Positions 1-7,867 of a DNA stretch of 59,914 bases are shown one piece after another. Source of the stretch: Candidatus Vecturithrix granuli (lineage in GTDB: Bacteria; Moduliflexota; Moduliflexia; Moduliflexales; Moduliflexaceae); contig DF820466.1 of NCBI GenBank assembly GCA_000739535.1, positions 837,680 to 897,593 on the forward strand, in the 5' to 3' direction. The notes under the pieces were generated by a model. It did no database searches. It was not told the DNA's origin and saw only the letters and a program-made list of their open reading frames with translations. The first letter of the stretch is position 1. Each line of letters opens with the position of its first letter. The position numbers and the translations under genes were made by a program.

Positions 1-56
1 CCCCTGAACAGAAAATTTTCATTCGCCGTGGTGCGTTTGCCAAAACGAATGAATAA
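1..56 (+). CDS. 3' end of an unidentified gene (partial, enters from left edge)
   Basis: A short open frame runs in from the window edge and stops with TAA at 54-56. Its last residues read PEQKIFIRRGAFAKTNE, which has a natural, coding-like composition. The RRGA-type ending is somewhat like the tails of AlbA/Schlafen-type ATP-binding regulators, but 17 residues are far too few to assign a family. It would converge on the dppC gene, with a palindromic repeat between them. It could equally be chance. Confidence 0.3.
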   Translation, partial: PEQKIFIRRGAFAKTNE

Positions 57-68
57 CTCCTATGAAAC

Positions 69-132
69 TGTAGCGCGAAACTCCAGTTTCGCGCATTGTT
101 GACAGCCGCGAAACTGGAGTTTCGCGGTACAT
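69..132. repeat. Dispersed palindromic repeat, family A (GCGAAACTGGAG type)
   Basis: Two small hairpins built on GCGAAACTCCAG/CTGGAGTTTCGC face each other. Related copies lie at 2036-2146, 7204-7266 and, as one arm only, 38641-38669. The flank after this copy (137-178, CGCCGGGTGAGC ... GCTCATG) recurs near 7155-7200 and 7274-7313, so the mobile or duplicated unit is larger than the hairpin itself. Confidence 0.85.
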
Positions 133-224
133 TGTATTTTCATTGCGCCGGGTGAGCCTACGCTCATGTGAACTCCTCTAAACGTTCGGTTGCATAAGTT
201 CGGTTTAATATGTTCGTTCATCTC

Positions 225-1061
225 TTACTGTCTTAAGCGCGGGTCGAGTACGTCGCGCAGGCCGTCGCCTAATAAGTTAAATCCCAGGCAGGTGATTAAA
301 ATCGCCAGACCGGGGAAATAGGCCATGTAGGGGGCGGTTTGCAGATAATTTTTGGCTTCGCTCAACATGCTGCCCCATGATGGGGTCGGCGGCTGGATGC
401 CTAAACCTAAAAAGCTCAGGGTGGCCTCGCTAATCACGGCCCCGGCAAAATTCAATGAGGCGTAGATGATAATCGTGGGAATGATATTAGGCAGCACATG
501 GTCCAGGATAATCCAGACGTGTTTGGCGCCCATGCAGCGGGCGGAGATAATGAATTCCTCGTGCTTGACGTTTAAGGTCGCGCTGCGCACAACTCGCGCA
601 AAACTGGGAACCATCACAATGCCAATCGCCAGCATGGCGTTAAATAAGCCCGCACCCAGCACAGCCATCATGGCGATTGCCAGCAGCACATAGGGAAAGG
701 AGAACAGCGCGTCCATGATGCGCATCATCAGGGCGTCAAAAAAGCCGCCGAAATATCCGGCGAAAATGCCGAGCACGGTTCCCAGAAACGCCCCGATCCC
801 AACAGCAATCACGCCGACCATCAAGGAAATACGACTGCCATACACGATGCGCGAGAAAATGTCGCGGCCATAATCATCTGTGCCCAACAGATGTCCTTCT
901 TCCCCGGGTTTGGCGAAGATATAGGCAAAATCCATGTCATCCACCGCATGGGTAGCGATCAAAGGGGCAAACAGAGCCAGGATGAGATTGATCAGCACAA
1001 TACAGGCCCCTACCGGAATTTGTTTGCTTTTAGCCAGTCGCTTGAAAAAGACGATATCCAC
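225..1061 (-). CDS. dppC: Dipeptide/oligopeptide ABC transporter permease, DppC/OppC type
   Basis: Inner-membrane permease subunit of a peptide-class ABC importer, 278 residues, normal length for the family. A transmembrane segment at about 17-37 is followed by the typical DppC periplasmic loop containing HLLGTDDYGRD (about 57-67). The EAA-type cytoplasmic loop that contacts the ATPase is seen around SARCMGAKHVWIILDHVLPN. The C-terminus GDGLRDVLDPRLRQ is typical of DppC. The start is GTG at 1059-1061, with GGAG placed in the 3' end of dppB; only two bases separate the genes, so translation is probably coupled. No ATPase genes (DppD/DppF) follow before the window edge; they may lie elsewhere or be shared. 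Confidence 0.93.
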   Translation of the reverse strand: MDIVFFKRLAKSKQIPVGACIVLINLILALFAPLIATHAVDDMDFAYIFAKPGEEGHLLGTDDYGRDIFSRIVYGSRISLMVGVIAVGIGAFLGTVLGIFAGYFGGFFDALMMRIMDALFSFPYVLLAIAMMAVLGAGLFNAMLAIGIVMVPSFARVVRSATLNVKHEEFIISARCMGAKHVWIILDHVLPNIIPTIIIYASLNFAGAVISEATLSFLGLGIQPPTPSWGSMLSEAKNYLQTAPYMAYFPGLAILITCLGFNLLGDGLRDVLDPRLRQ

Positions 1062-1063
1062 GG

Positions 1064-2020
1064 TTACGCACTCCTGTATGATTGGCGGATTTTGGGGTTG
1101 ACGAAGGCATAGAGCACATCAACCACCAGATTGACAAAAATATAGACAAAGGCGATAAACAACACTTCGCCCTGTACCAGCAGAAAATCGCGGCGGAAGA
1201 TGGCATCTACCATCAATTTTCCCAAACCGGGCAGGGCAAAAATGGTTTCCGTTAACACAGCGCCTGCCAGAAGATTTCCTAATTGAAGGCCGACAACCGT
1301 GATCACCGGCACTAAGGCATTACGCAGGGCGTGGCGGAATAACACCAATCTGGCGCGTAAGCCCTTGGCCATTGCGGTGCGGATGTAATCCTGCCGCAAG
1401 ACTTCCAGCATACTTGAGCGCGTAAAGCGCGTAATCGTTCCGATCGACAGGATTCCCAGGGCCAGGGAAGGGAGAATCAAATGACTGACCACATCCCAAA
1501 TCCCATTCTTCAGATTCCCGAGTCCGACGGCCGGCAGCCAGCCTAAATTGAGCGAAAAGAAGACAATTAGCACCATGCCGAACCAGAAAATCGGCACTGA
1601 GATTCCGATTAAAGCCAGCACGGTGATAATCAGATCAAGAAAGGTGTTTTGTTTGGTCGCTGCCAGAATGCCGAGAGGAATGCCCAAAATGACGGCAAAT
1701 AACAGGGCCAGAACGCTTAATGTGAGCGTGGTCGGAAAGCGTTCCCAGATCAGCGACAGCACATCTTGTTTATAAATCAGGGATTTGCCAAAATCTCCAG
1801 TGACAATGCGTTCAACATACAGGCCAAACTGGATCGGCAGCGGCTGATCAAGTCCCAACTGCGAACGCAGGCGTTCAATATCTTCTGCGCGGGCTTCAGG
1901 GCCAAGCAGTACTCTTGCAGGATCGCCGGGAATCAACTTCATGAGCAGAAACACGGTGAGCAGCACAAAGCACAATGTTGGCAACACTTGCAGTAAGCGC
2001 CGCAGCAGATATTTTCTCAC
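1064..2020 (-). CDS. dppB: Dipeptide/oligopeptide ABC transporter permease, DppB/OppB type
   Basis: Partner permease of DppC, 318 residues, full length. The N-terminus MRKYLLRRLLQVLPTL is the standard first membrane helix of DppB. It is followed by IPGDPARVLLG and a periplasmic stretch with LGLDQPLPIQF, both family hallmarks. The EAA loop reads AMAKGLRARLVLFRHALRN (about 217-236), and the conserved ETIFALPGLGKL motif lies near 265. It sits between the binding-protein gene and dppC in the usual order (binding protein, B, C), all on the minus strand. A family A repeat fills the 150-bp gap to the binding-protein gene, which may lower downstream expression relative to the binding protein. Confidence 0.94.
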   Translation of the reverse strand: MRKYLLRRLLQVLPTLCFVLLTVFLLMKLIPGDPARVLLGPEARAEDIERLRSQLGLDQPLPIQFGLYVERIVTGDFGKSLIYKQDVLSLIWERFPTTLTLSVLALLFAVILGIPLGILAATKQNTFLDLIITVLALIGISVPIFWFGMVLIVFFSLNLGWLPAVGLGNLKNGIWDVVSHLILPSLALGILSIGTITRFTRSSMLEVLRQDYIRTAMAKGLRARLVLFRHALRNALVPVITVVGLQLGNLLAGAVLTETIFALPGLGKLMVDAIFRRDFLLVQGEVLFIAFVYIFVNLVVDVLYAFVNPKIRQSYRSA

Positions 2021-2035
2021 AAATCTCCTCTGAAA

Positions 2036-2146
2036 ATGTAGCGCGAAACTCCAGTTTCGCGCATCGTTGACAGCCGCGAAAGATGTAGCGCGAAACTCCA
2101 GCTTCGCGCTACATTGACAGCCGCGAAACTGGAGTTTCGCGGTACA
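2036..2146. repeat. Family A palindromic repeat, compound copy between binding protein and dppB
   Basis: Three or four hairpin arms of the GCGAAACTCCAG/CTGGAGTTTCGC type are strung together with the spacer TTGACAGCCGCGAAA. It lies inside a transport operon, between the substrate-binding gene (upstream) and dppB, a position typical of REP-like elements that stabilise upstream mRNA. That role is inference. Confidence 0.85.
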
Positions 2147-2170
2147 TCAGACTCCACTGGAATGTCTGCT

Positions 2171-3712
2171 TTATTCCTTGACCCACACATTTGTTCCGGG
2201 GGCGTAGAGACGGATGGTCATATCCGGCGATACTTTGAAACCTTGCACTTTCTTATTCACACCCATCACGACCATTTTGTGATACAAGGGATAGTACACC
2301 TGATCAGCCATGATGAGTTTTTCAGCTTCGCGATAGTAACCTGTTCGCTCTTGCTGATCCGCAGAAGATTCCCCTTTGGCGATAAACGCATCAACCTCAG
2401 GATTGTTATACGCGCCGCCATTGCCATACGTGCCTTTACGGGAAGAATGGAACATATAGAACACATAAAATTCAGGATCAGGATACCAGGTCCAGCCGAT
2501 GGTATAAAGGTCCGCATCCCCTTTTGAGGTGACTTCGGTAAAACTCCCCCATTCCAGGGATTGAACTTCCAGTTCTATTCCGACTTTTTTCAGCATGGAC
2601 TGGATAATCACCGCGGATTTTCTCCTGTTCGGATCTTCCGGCGTATAAATCGTCATTTTGGGAATTTCTCCGATTTCCGCAACCAGGGCTTGAGCTTTTT
2701 CAGGATTGTATGGAGTATAAAACTCTTTTACATCAGGATTATAGGCCCAGGAACCAGGAGGAATCGGGCCATACGCGGCGACTCCGGTCCCGTTCGGGAA
2801 CAACACTTTCGCGATCTGCTCCACATCAATGGCGCGAAAGATGGCTTCACGCACTTTAGGATCGATGGTGGGGCCTTTTATCGAATTCATGTACACAGCG
2901 TAGATATTGCAGCCAGGCACCATCTGGGGATCAACATTCGGATCAGCCTGGACTTTAGGCACATCCTGATCCAAAATATCAACCGTAATATCCACTTCCC
3001 CGCTCAGTAAAGCTACCGTGAGCACAGATTTATCGGGGATGAATTTGTAAGTCAATTCTTTCAAATAGGGTTTTTCGCCCCAATAATCGTCATCACGAAC
3101 AAAACTCATGTGGTCGTCTTTCACCCATTCACCCATTTTGAACGGACCGGTTCCGACCGGGTGCAGCGTAAATTCCTCGCCCCAGCCTTCGGTTTCCTCT
3201 TTGGGCACGATTGCTGCGCCGATGTCCGTTAACACCGTGGGAAAGGGAGCGTACGGGTTTTTCAATGTCACTCGCACAGTGTAAGTATCAACCACTTCCG
3301 TTTTCTCAACCATGTACAGGCGCACCATGCCAGAAATTTCAATCTCACGATCAAAACTGTATTTCACATCTTCGGCTGTGACTTCACGTCCATCCTGAAA
3401 TTTTCCCTTTTGGAAATGCACCCCTTTTTTCAGCGTAAAGGTCCAGACTGAAAGATCCTCAGACACTTCCCAGGATTCAGCCAATAACGGTTTAATTTCT
3501 TTGACTTCCGCATCATAAGCCACCAGGGTTTCAAACACATTGCGCATGACTTGCGCCGAGGCTAAATCCTGATATAAGGCCGGGTCCATCGTGGTCGGAT
3601 TCTGATCCGATCCAACGCGCAGGGTTGATTCATAGTTCTCGGCGACGGCCATTGCAACCAGAGAACCGATGAGCAGCACACAGAGCAGACTAATTATGGT
3701 GAGTCGTTTCAT
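2171..3712 (-). CDS. ABC transporter substrate-binding protein, family 5 (peptide/nickel type)
   Basis: Periplasmic solute receptor, 513 residues. A signal peptide covers about 1-24 (MKRLTIISLL core, likely cut after AVA). The mature protein begins with the family 5 signature LRVGSDQNPTTMDPALYQD. The lobe-I motif LAESWEVSEDLSVWTFTLKKGVHFQKG (split here as LAESWEVSEDLSVW and TFTLKKGVHFQ) is diagnostic, as are PVGTGPFK and the C-terminal IGWTWYPDPEFYVF. The start is supported by AAGGAGG eight bases upstream. It heads the transporter part of the operon. With AroM and DUF1177 upstream, the ligand may be a peptide or modified amino acid; the sequence does not show which. Confidence 0.93.
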   Translation of the reverse strand: MKRLTIISLLCVLLIGSLVAMAVAENYESTLRVGSDQNPTTMDPALYQDLASAQVMRNVFETLVAYDAEVKEIKPLLAESWEVSEDLSVWTFTLKKGVHFQKGKFQDGREVTAEDVKYSFDREIEISGMVRLYMVEKTEVVDTYTVRVTLKNPYAPFPTVLTDIGAAIVPKEETEGWGEEFTLHPVGTGPFKMGEWVKDDHMSFVRDDDYWGEKPYLKELTYKFIPDKSVLTVALLSGEVDITVDILDQDVPKVQADPNVDPQMVPGCNIYAVYMNSIKGPTIDPKVREAIFRAIDVEQIAKVLFPNGTGVAAYGPIPPGSWAYNPDVKEFYTPYNPEKAQALVAEIGEIPKMTIYTPEDPNRRKSAVIIQSMLKKVGIELEVQSLEWGSFTEVTSKGDADLYTIGWTWYPDPEFYVFYMFHSSRKGTYGNGGAYNNPEVDAFIAKGESSADQQERTGYYREAEKLIMADQVYYPLYHKMVVMGVNKKVQGFKVSPDMTIRLYAPGTNVWVKE

Positions 3713-3827
3713 AGAGCCAACCTCCTTGTGAGTTATACGTTGACATGAACGAATTGGTGAGACAGATACATGAAAAGACAGAGATTGAGGATTCTGTCAA
3801 ACAAATTTCTTGAGAAAATACCGATAA

Positions 3828-3905
3828 AACCCTACAACGGATTGAAGAATTAAACGGATTTGAGAAAAAAATTCGATCCATTCTAAAATCCGTTGTAGGG
3901 TTGAG
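3828..3905. repeat. Long inverted repeat, family F (CCTACAACGGAT ends)
   Basis: Outer arms AAACCCTACAACGGATT and AATCCGTTGTAGGGTTGA enclose degenerate inner arms. Related copies lie at 53033-53110 and 56225-56300, each about 76-78 bp and each with a variable interior that is itself self-complementary. Here it sits between hicB and the binding-protein gene. Confidence 0.85.
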
Positions 3906-3922
3906 CATCAGAGGATTGAAAC

Positions 3923-4252
3923 TTATTGGCTTAACTTCGCGCTGGCGAGACGATTCAAACTCACTCCTGACTCTGCGGCCTGAATTACAAGATGGCGATG
4001 TATCTCCGGAGGGACACGTACCAGGAATTTCCCACTATATTGTTTGCAGGCAATAGGTTCAGGAATCGTCTCTCCCTGAGCTTGCATATCCTCAACAACC
4101 TCTGCAACAACATTGCGGATACCTTTCAAAGCAGCTTCAGGACTTTCTTCCAGCCAACTCAAACTCGGAAATTCCACACATAACCCCACATACTCCTGAT
4201 CCTCTTCCGACCAGGTGATGCGATAAGTATAGCGATCATTTTTCAGTGTCAT
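3923..4252 (-). CDS. hicB: HicB-type antitoxin
   Basis: Antitoxin partner of HicA, 109 residues from the chosen ATG. The first ~75 residues form the HicB RNase-H-like fold, seen in the series YRITWSEEDQEYVGLCVEFP, WLEESPEAALKGI and VVEDMQAQGETIPEP. The tail VRVPPEIHRHLVIQAAESG is the ribbon-helix-helix DNA-binding segment that lets HicB repress its own promoter. The start at 4252 (MTLKND) overlaps the hicA stop by 17 bases; an in-frame ATG seven codons earlier lacks homology-like sequence. The order toxin-then-antitoxin with overlap is standard for hicAB. Confidence 0.88.
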   Translation of the reverse strand: MTLKNDRYTYRITWSEEDQEYVGLCVEFPSLSWLEESPEAALKGIRNVVAEVVEDMQAQGETIPEPIACKQYSGKFLVRVPPEIHRHLVIQAAESGVSLNRLASAKLSQ

Positions 4253-4496
4253 AATTTGTCTCCAGGCGTTCAATAGCTCTAATAACTTGTTTTACTTGAT
4301 ACGCTTTGGCCTTGCCTTTACTATTTTGAATATTTACTCGCGGATCGCCATTCCAGGGCGTCTTATAGACACGATGGCTGCTACCCTGTTGTCTAGCTTT
4401 GCCGAAATACACATCACATACTTTACACAGATCACTGAAACGAACATCAGTAGGATTCTGTCTCATCTGCATAAGAATTTCTTCAATTTTTTTCAT
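4236..4496 (-). CDS. hicA: HicA-type mRNA interferase toxin
   Basis: Small double-stranded-RNA-binding-fold ribonuclease, 86 residues. The catalytic histidine lies in GSSHRVYKTPW, followed by DPRVNIQ and the helix VKQVIRAIERLE, all typical of HicA. The start at 4496 (MKKIEEIL) fits homologues; an upstream in-frame ATG at 4529 would place the start before the promoter -10 element. The module is inserted between aroM and the peptide-transporter genes and has its own promoter, so it appears to be a later arrival in that operon. Confidence 0.87.
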   Translation of the reverse strand: MKKIEEILMQMRQNPTDVRFSDLCKVCDVYFGKARQQGSSHRVYKTPWNGDPRVNIQNSKGKAKAYQVKQVIRAIERLETNYDTEK

Positions 4497-4500
4497 AACT

Positions 4501-4529
4501 ATAGTATTGTTATTGATACTATTTGTCAA
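4501..4529 (-). promoter_or_regulatory. hicAB promoter with overlapping palindromic operator
   Basis: On the minus strand the sequence is TTGACA (4524-4529), a 17-base spacer, then TACTAT (4501-4506), a near-consensus sigma-70 promoter. The palindrome ATAGTAT...ATACTAT occupies 4501-4522, exactly spanning spacer and -10, and is an obvious site for HicB autorepression. The -10 ends only four bases before the hicA ATG, so the transcript would be leaderless or nearly so. Confidence 0.7.
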
Positions 4530-4623
4530 GAGATGTTCTTGATTTTAAAGAATGGACATTATCCTGCTCAAGCTTTCCGCATGGTATTCTTCGTTCTGTG
4601 CAGAACACGATCTCCCCCTTTAG

Positions 4624-5301
4624 TTATGACAAAAGTTCACGAAGTATCTGCGCGACCAGTGAACGTGCCAGAATAACAGGTTTGCCTGTGATATTTTTTA
4701 CTGTCTGTTTCATGGCAAGCGTATATCCGATACAATGGAGCACGCTCAATTCAACCTGTTCCTGTCGGAGTTGTTCGGCTGCCAGAGTAATTTCATTGGA
4801 GGAGGTATAGGGAGAAGCGGGAACGACAATCACATTGTCGGTTGCATTTGACAGATGGGATTTTGCCTGAGTCACTTGTTCTGCCAGCGGAATTAAGATG
4901 CCGACTTTATGCTGTGTGCCTGTCAAGGCCATGATGAGATTATCCGTGATCTTTTGGGGTTCAATCAGCAGTACCGAAGATCGAAATTCAGGGAAATGAC
5001 CGGTACATAAGAGGACAATCAGGTCAACCTGTTGTTGCGTAAGCGCATCAACACACGCCTGCATGAGCGGGAGAATGGCGTGCTTTCCGATTGTTACCGC
5101 TGTTCCGTCCCGCATTCTGGTGTGTAAGATATAATCCCCTGCCTGCGGCGTGTATGCCGATTGTACATCCTCAAGGGACAACCCATCTAAGGCCCCCATT
5201 TCAAGAATTTCCACATCACATCCTATCAGCGGACGTATTTCCGGGATCACATCCACTCGTGGAGATTGGCCAATCGTAATTGTTCCAATTTTAGGTTTCA
5301 T
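4624..5301 (-). CDS. aroM: AroM family protein
   Basis: Cytosolic protein of the AroM family, 225 residues, full length. The family start KPKIGTITIGQSPRVDV is clear, followed by EMGALDGLS, VLLCTGHFPEF and the C-terminal LHCIGYT motif, which resembles the aspartate/glutamate racemase-type fold with paired cysteines (here in LLCTGHF and LHCIGYT). Its biochemical activity is not established for the family. It overlaps the preceding DUF1177 gene by four bases (ATGA), so the two are translationally coupled. AroM and DUF1177 commonly occur together beside peptide transporters, which fits the Dpp genes downstream. Confidence 0.9.
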   Translation of the reverse strand: MKPKIGTITIGQSPRVDVIPEIRPLIGCDVEILEMGALDGLSLEDVQSAYTPQAGDYILHTRMRDGTAVTIGKHAILPLMQACVDALTQQQVDLIVLLCTGHFPEFRSSVLLIEPQKITDNLIMALTGTQHKVGILIPLAEQVTQAKSHLSNATDNVIVVPASPYTSSNEITLAAEQLRQEQVELSVLHCIGYTLAMKQTVKNITGKPVILARSLVAQILRELLS

Positions 5302-6239
5302 TGCTCGTTTGACGGAAGAGTTTGCAAGTGTTTCATGGAGCCATACAGTTGTACCAGTCGTTGAAATTCGCCTTCATCGTAGAATTGACAAAGACCTGCT
5401 CCAAATTCTTTGGCGACTTCAATGCAAAATCTCACGGCAACTTCTATATCAATGACATGACTTGCGCCTGAGGCGCATCCAGGTACGATGGTTGCTGTGG
5501 TCATCGCAACTCCCACCACCGGAACATCGGTCGCCACAGAGGGCTGCATGATGCTGTTGATATGGAACACATCATTGCCATAAGGGGTGATATCCTGCAT
5601 TGTAATCGGGAGAATCACGGCTGGTTTTCCGCTCGTGATTTCCATGATACGCACCAGATCTTCACTGATTCTCAGAATATACCCTTCTTTGACCGAAGCG
5701 GAAATGGCAAAACCTTTGACGTTCAGAATCCGATTACCTTTCGTGGTGTCAATCGAGAGAATAGCGTCCATTTGAGGATCAACTTCGTGACAATTCATAG
5801 CCTGCATGTCAACCGGCGAATCCATAAAATCCACCGGCTTATGGGGGATCACAGGCGCGTCCGGACAGATGTGGGTTCCAATGATCACATCTCCGGGCAG
5901 GGAATCGCCTTTGCGCTGCATGTCAAGCAATTTTAAAGCCGCCGCCAGCGCTGTGACAGCCCCGTCGCCATCGGAAACCAGTCCGATATGTTCAGGTCGC
6001 GCGCCAATCCCGCCTAAACGCCCCAAAATCCCCAGGGTTCGGCTTGAACCTCCGCCTTGTTTGCCCCGTGTACCCGGAATGATAATTTTAAGAAAATCAG
6101 TTGTGCCTTTTTGCCCTTCGATCGTGGTAACTTCTACTTGGTTGGCTCCTCGTGCTTGCAGCAGATCAGCAACCATTTTGCCGGTTACAACAGCGCTATC
6201 AAGGAGTTCGTAGATTTCCAAAACTTGTTGTAATGCCAT
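5298..6239 (-). CDS. DUF1177 domain protein
   Basis: A 313-residue DUF1177 protein. It starts MALQQVLEIYELLDSAVVTG with AGAAGGAA placed upstream; an in-frame start 18 codons earlier has no ribosome site. Conserved-looking blocks include IPGTRGKQGGGS, LGRLGGIGARPEHIGLVSDGDGA, HICPDAPVIPHKPV and the C-terminal CIEVAKEFGAGLCQFYD. The metal-ligand-like residues (THICPD, HEVDPQMDAILSID) suggest an enzyme, but no activity is known. It is the first gene of the aroM operon and overlaps aroM by ATGA. Confidence 0.85.
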   Translation of the reverse strand: MALQQVLEIYELLDSAVVTGKMVADLLQARGANQVEVTTIEGQKGTTDFLKIIIPGTRGKQGGGSSRTLGILGRLGGIGARPEHIGLVSDGDGAVTALAAALKLLDMQRKGDSLPGDVIIGTHICPDAPVIPHKPVDFMDSPVDMQAMNCHEVDPQMDAILSIDTTKGNRILNVKGFAISASVKEGYILRISEDLVRIMEITSGKPAVILPITMQDITPYGNDVFHINSIMQPSVATDVPVVGVAMTTATIVPGCASGASHVIDIEVAVRFCIEVAKEFGAGLCQFYDEGEFQRLVQLYGSMKHLQTLPSNEQ

Positions 6240-6263
6240 GCTGTGTATTCCTTCTTTTATTGG

Positions 6264-6456
6264 GTAGTGGTTAAATAGTAAGTAATGACTCATGCTTCAC
6301 GATGTGGTCAGGAGTGGTCAGGAGTGCGACGAGGTCGTTGCAACGGCATCAGCGATACCGCGCCTGTCAGGGCGTTGCCCTGATGCGATGACCTCATCGC
6401 TCTCCTGTCTGTTGAGCAGTGTCCCAGGTACCCATCACTTACAATTTAACCACTAC
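6264..6456. repeat. Compound inverted repeat upstream of the DUF1177 gene
   Basis: Imperfect terminal arms, GTAGTGGTTAAAT...GTAATGA (6264-6288) and CATCACTTAC...AACCACTAC (6433-6456), enclose further self-complementary blocks: GGTCAGGAGTGCGACGAGGTC against GATGACCTCATCGC, and CAGGGC/GCCCTG. The whole 193-bp unit folds on itself and has no coding capacity. A second short hairpin (CCTGTCAGGGTTT/AAACCCTGGCAGG) follows at about 6471-6500. The remainder of the 6240-6685 gap shows nothing further. Confidence 0.7.
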
Positions 6457-6685
6457 CTTTTATTGCAATCCTGTCAGGGTTTGAAACCCTGGCAGGGTTC
6501 GGTTCACAGGTGAATAATATGTGATGTGACCATCTATTCAGATTTATTGTTTAACCTTGTGAAAGCGTCACATCTTACATGAAGTTTTTTCATACATACC
6601 AGGTTTTTCTGCTAGCGGAACCAGGAGTTCCGGTTTCCAGAGGCCGGTTTTGGGAGCATGGTACAACGGTGCTGAAAATATACCC

Positions 6686-7054
6686 TTAATTTCCCTGGTG
6701 TGTCTGCTGTTTATGATATTCCAGCGCAAGCACGGCGAAGCGGGCATAGGCTGCGGCAGGCCCACCGCCCATTTCAATCGCCACATCAATGGTCTCAAAA
6801 ATCTCCTGATCCGTAGCCCCGGCCAGATACGCTTGCTGCACGTGCCATTCCATACAGGGTTCGCATTTGGTGACAATCGAAATGGATAAGGCCATCAATT
6901 CTTTGACCTTTTTACTCAATACCCCCTCGCTGAAAGCGTGTTTTTCTAATTCTAAGAACGAAGGGTAGGTTTTGACATTCTCTACAAATGTCTGGTGGAC
7001 GACTTTTCTATCACGAACACTCTGGGCAATTTTCTGCTGAATGAAATTTTCCAT
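6686..7054 (-). CDS. Carboxymuconolactone decarboxylase family protein, AhpD-like
   Basis: All-helical 122-residue protein of the CMD/AhpD family. The motif KELMALSISIVTKCEPCMEWHVQ contains the CxxC pair (CEPC) with the following histidine three residues on, the arrangement used for thiol-based peroxide reduction in AhpD-type members. It is followed by AGATDQEIFETIDVAIEMGGGPA. The start is supported by GAGGAGG seven bases upstream. It appears to be a single-gene unit. The true substrate is unknown; many members of this size are annotated only at family level. Confidence 0.9.
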   Translation of the reverse strand: MENFIQQKIAQSVRDRKVVHQTFVENVKTYPSFLELEKHAFSEGVLSKKVKELMALSISIVTKCEPCMEWHVQQAYLAGATDQEIFETIDVAIEMGGGPAAAYARFAVLALEYHKQQTHQGN

Positions 7055-7068
7055 AATGCCTCCTCTTG

Positions 7069-7156
7069 TGAAACTACATGGATTTTCTGTAGGAAGGATG
7101 GGATTTCGAGCTCATTTCCACTCCTATCCTCCCTACACAAAATCCTTGTAGTTTCA
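7069..7156. repeat. Inverted repeat with GAAACTACA ends
   Basis: TGAAACTACATGGATTTTCTGTAGG is matched by CCTACACAAAATCCTTGTAGTTTCA, with a loosely complementary interior (AGGAAGGATGGGA against TCCTATCCTCC). A half copy (GAAACTATATGGATTTTATGTA) starts at 7316. It lies immediately upstream of the AhpD-like gene and may overlap its promoter. Confidence 0.8.
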
Positions 7157-7203
7157 TTATGCCGGGCGAGCGGCTACGTTTATCTGAATTCCTCCTCTGA
7201 AAA

Positions 7204-7266
7204 TGTAGCGCGAAACTCCAGTTTCGCGCATTCGTTGACAGGCGCGAAACTGGAGTTTCGCGCTAT
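7204..7266. repeat. Family A palindromic repeat
   Basis: Copy of the GCGAAACTCCAG/CTGGAGTTTCGC double hairpin, near-identical to 69-132, with the same GCCGGGTGAGC...GCTCATG type flank following at 7280-7305. Confidence 0.85.
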
Positions 7267-7349
7267 ATCTGATTTTCATTGTGCCGGGTGAGCATCAGCT
7301 CATGACAACTCCTTTGAAACTATATGGATTTTATGTAAGTACGAATTTG

Positions 7350-7793
7350 TCAAGAAGGCTTCGGTTTGCGCTTGATAACAAGCAGCCGTTTCACATCCGT
7401 AAGCACCTCTTCGCTATCCACGGCGACAGCGAGCCATTTTCCGTCATGATAGGTCGTGGCTGAGAGATAATCCTCACGAACATGCGAGTTTAACTTCGGC
7501 AGAATCAGTTCAGCTTTTTGGCGTTCCACTGCCCCGAAAACAATCAGAAGTAGAAACTGATTCAATTCCGGGATCAGGGTACAAAAAGATTTGGACTTTT
7601 TGAAACGCAAACTCCAGCCATGTTTTTTGCCGCCGAATAGCCACTCAGGCTGAAAAACGCCGGGATAATTCGTCTCAATAAACTCGAGGGTCGAGACCCA
7701 GCGTTGATAGTTTTCTGGGCCGATCCAGGCTGTCACACTTTGCGGGTCCGGTTCTTTGCCTCGATCAACCATTCTTTCTCCATGTTCACTCAT
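7350..7793 (-). CDS. DUF3788 family protein
   Basis: A 147-residue DUF3788 protein. It starts MSEHGERMVDRGKEPD with the usual block order: WIGPENYQRWVSTLEFIE, WLFGGKKHGWSLRFKKS, FCTLIPELNQFLLLIVFG, ATTYHDGKWLAVAV and a basic end KRLLVIKRKPK. The family is found in many anaerobes; function unknown. The start at 7793 has GGGA eight bases upstream. The reading frame stays open further upstream only because a family B repeat (7803-7864) lies there, so the longer form is not believed. It may share a transcript with the C_GCAxxG_C_C gene upstream. Confidence 0.85.
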   Translation of the reverse strand: MSEHGERMVDRGKEPDPQSVTAWIGPENYQRWVSTLEFIETNYPGVFQPEWLFGGKKHGWSLRFKKSKSFCTLIPELNQFLLLIVFGAVERQKAELILPKLNSHVREDYLSATTYHDGKWLAVAVDSEEVLTDVKRLLVIKRKPKPS

Positions 7794-7802
7794 ATACATT
7801 TC

Positions 7803-7864
7803 CCGGAGTGCGAAAGCTTTGCTTTCGCGTGTGACGCGGCGAAAGCAGAGTTTTCGCACTCCGG
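7803..7864. repeat. Family B palindromic repeat (GAGTGCGAAAGC type)
   Basis: CCGGAGTGCGAAAGC...GCTTTCGC and GCGAAAGCAGAG...CGCACTCCGG form a double hairpin. Related copies lie at 12137-12185, 12273-12321 and 22455-22503. It spans the short gap between two minus-strand genes. Confidence 0.85.
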
Positions 7865-7867
7865 AAT

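Noticed and set aside
2114-2527. Long plus-strand open frames over the substrate-binding protein gene
   Set aside because: They lie opposite a full-length ABC binding protein with a signal peptide and family motifs, have no ribosome site and encode no recognisable domain.
6300-6530. CRISPR-like appearance of repeated blocks around 6300-6500
   Set aside because: Blocks are inverted, not direct repeats with unique spacers, and there are no cas genes in the window.
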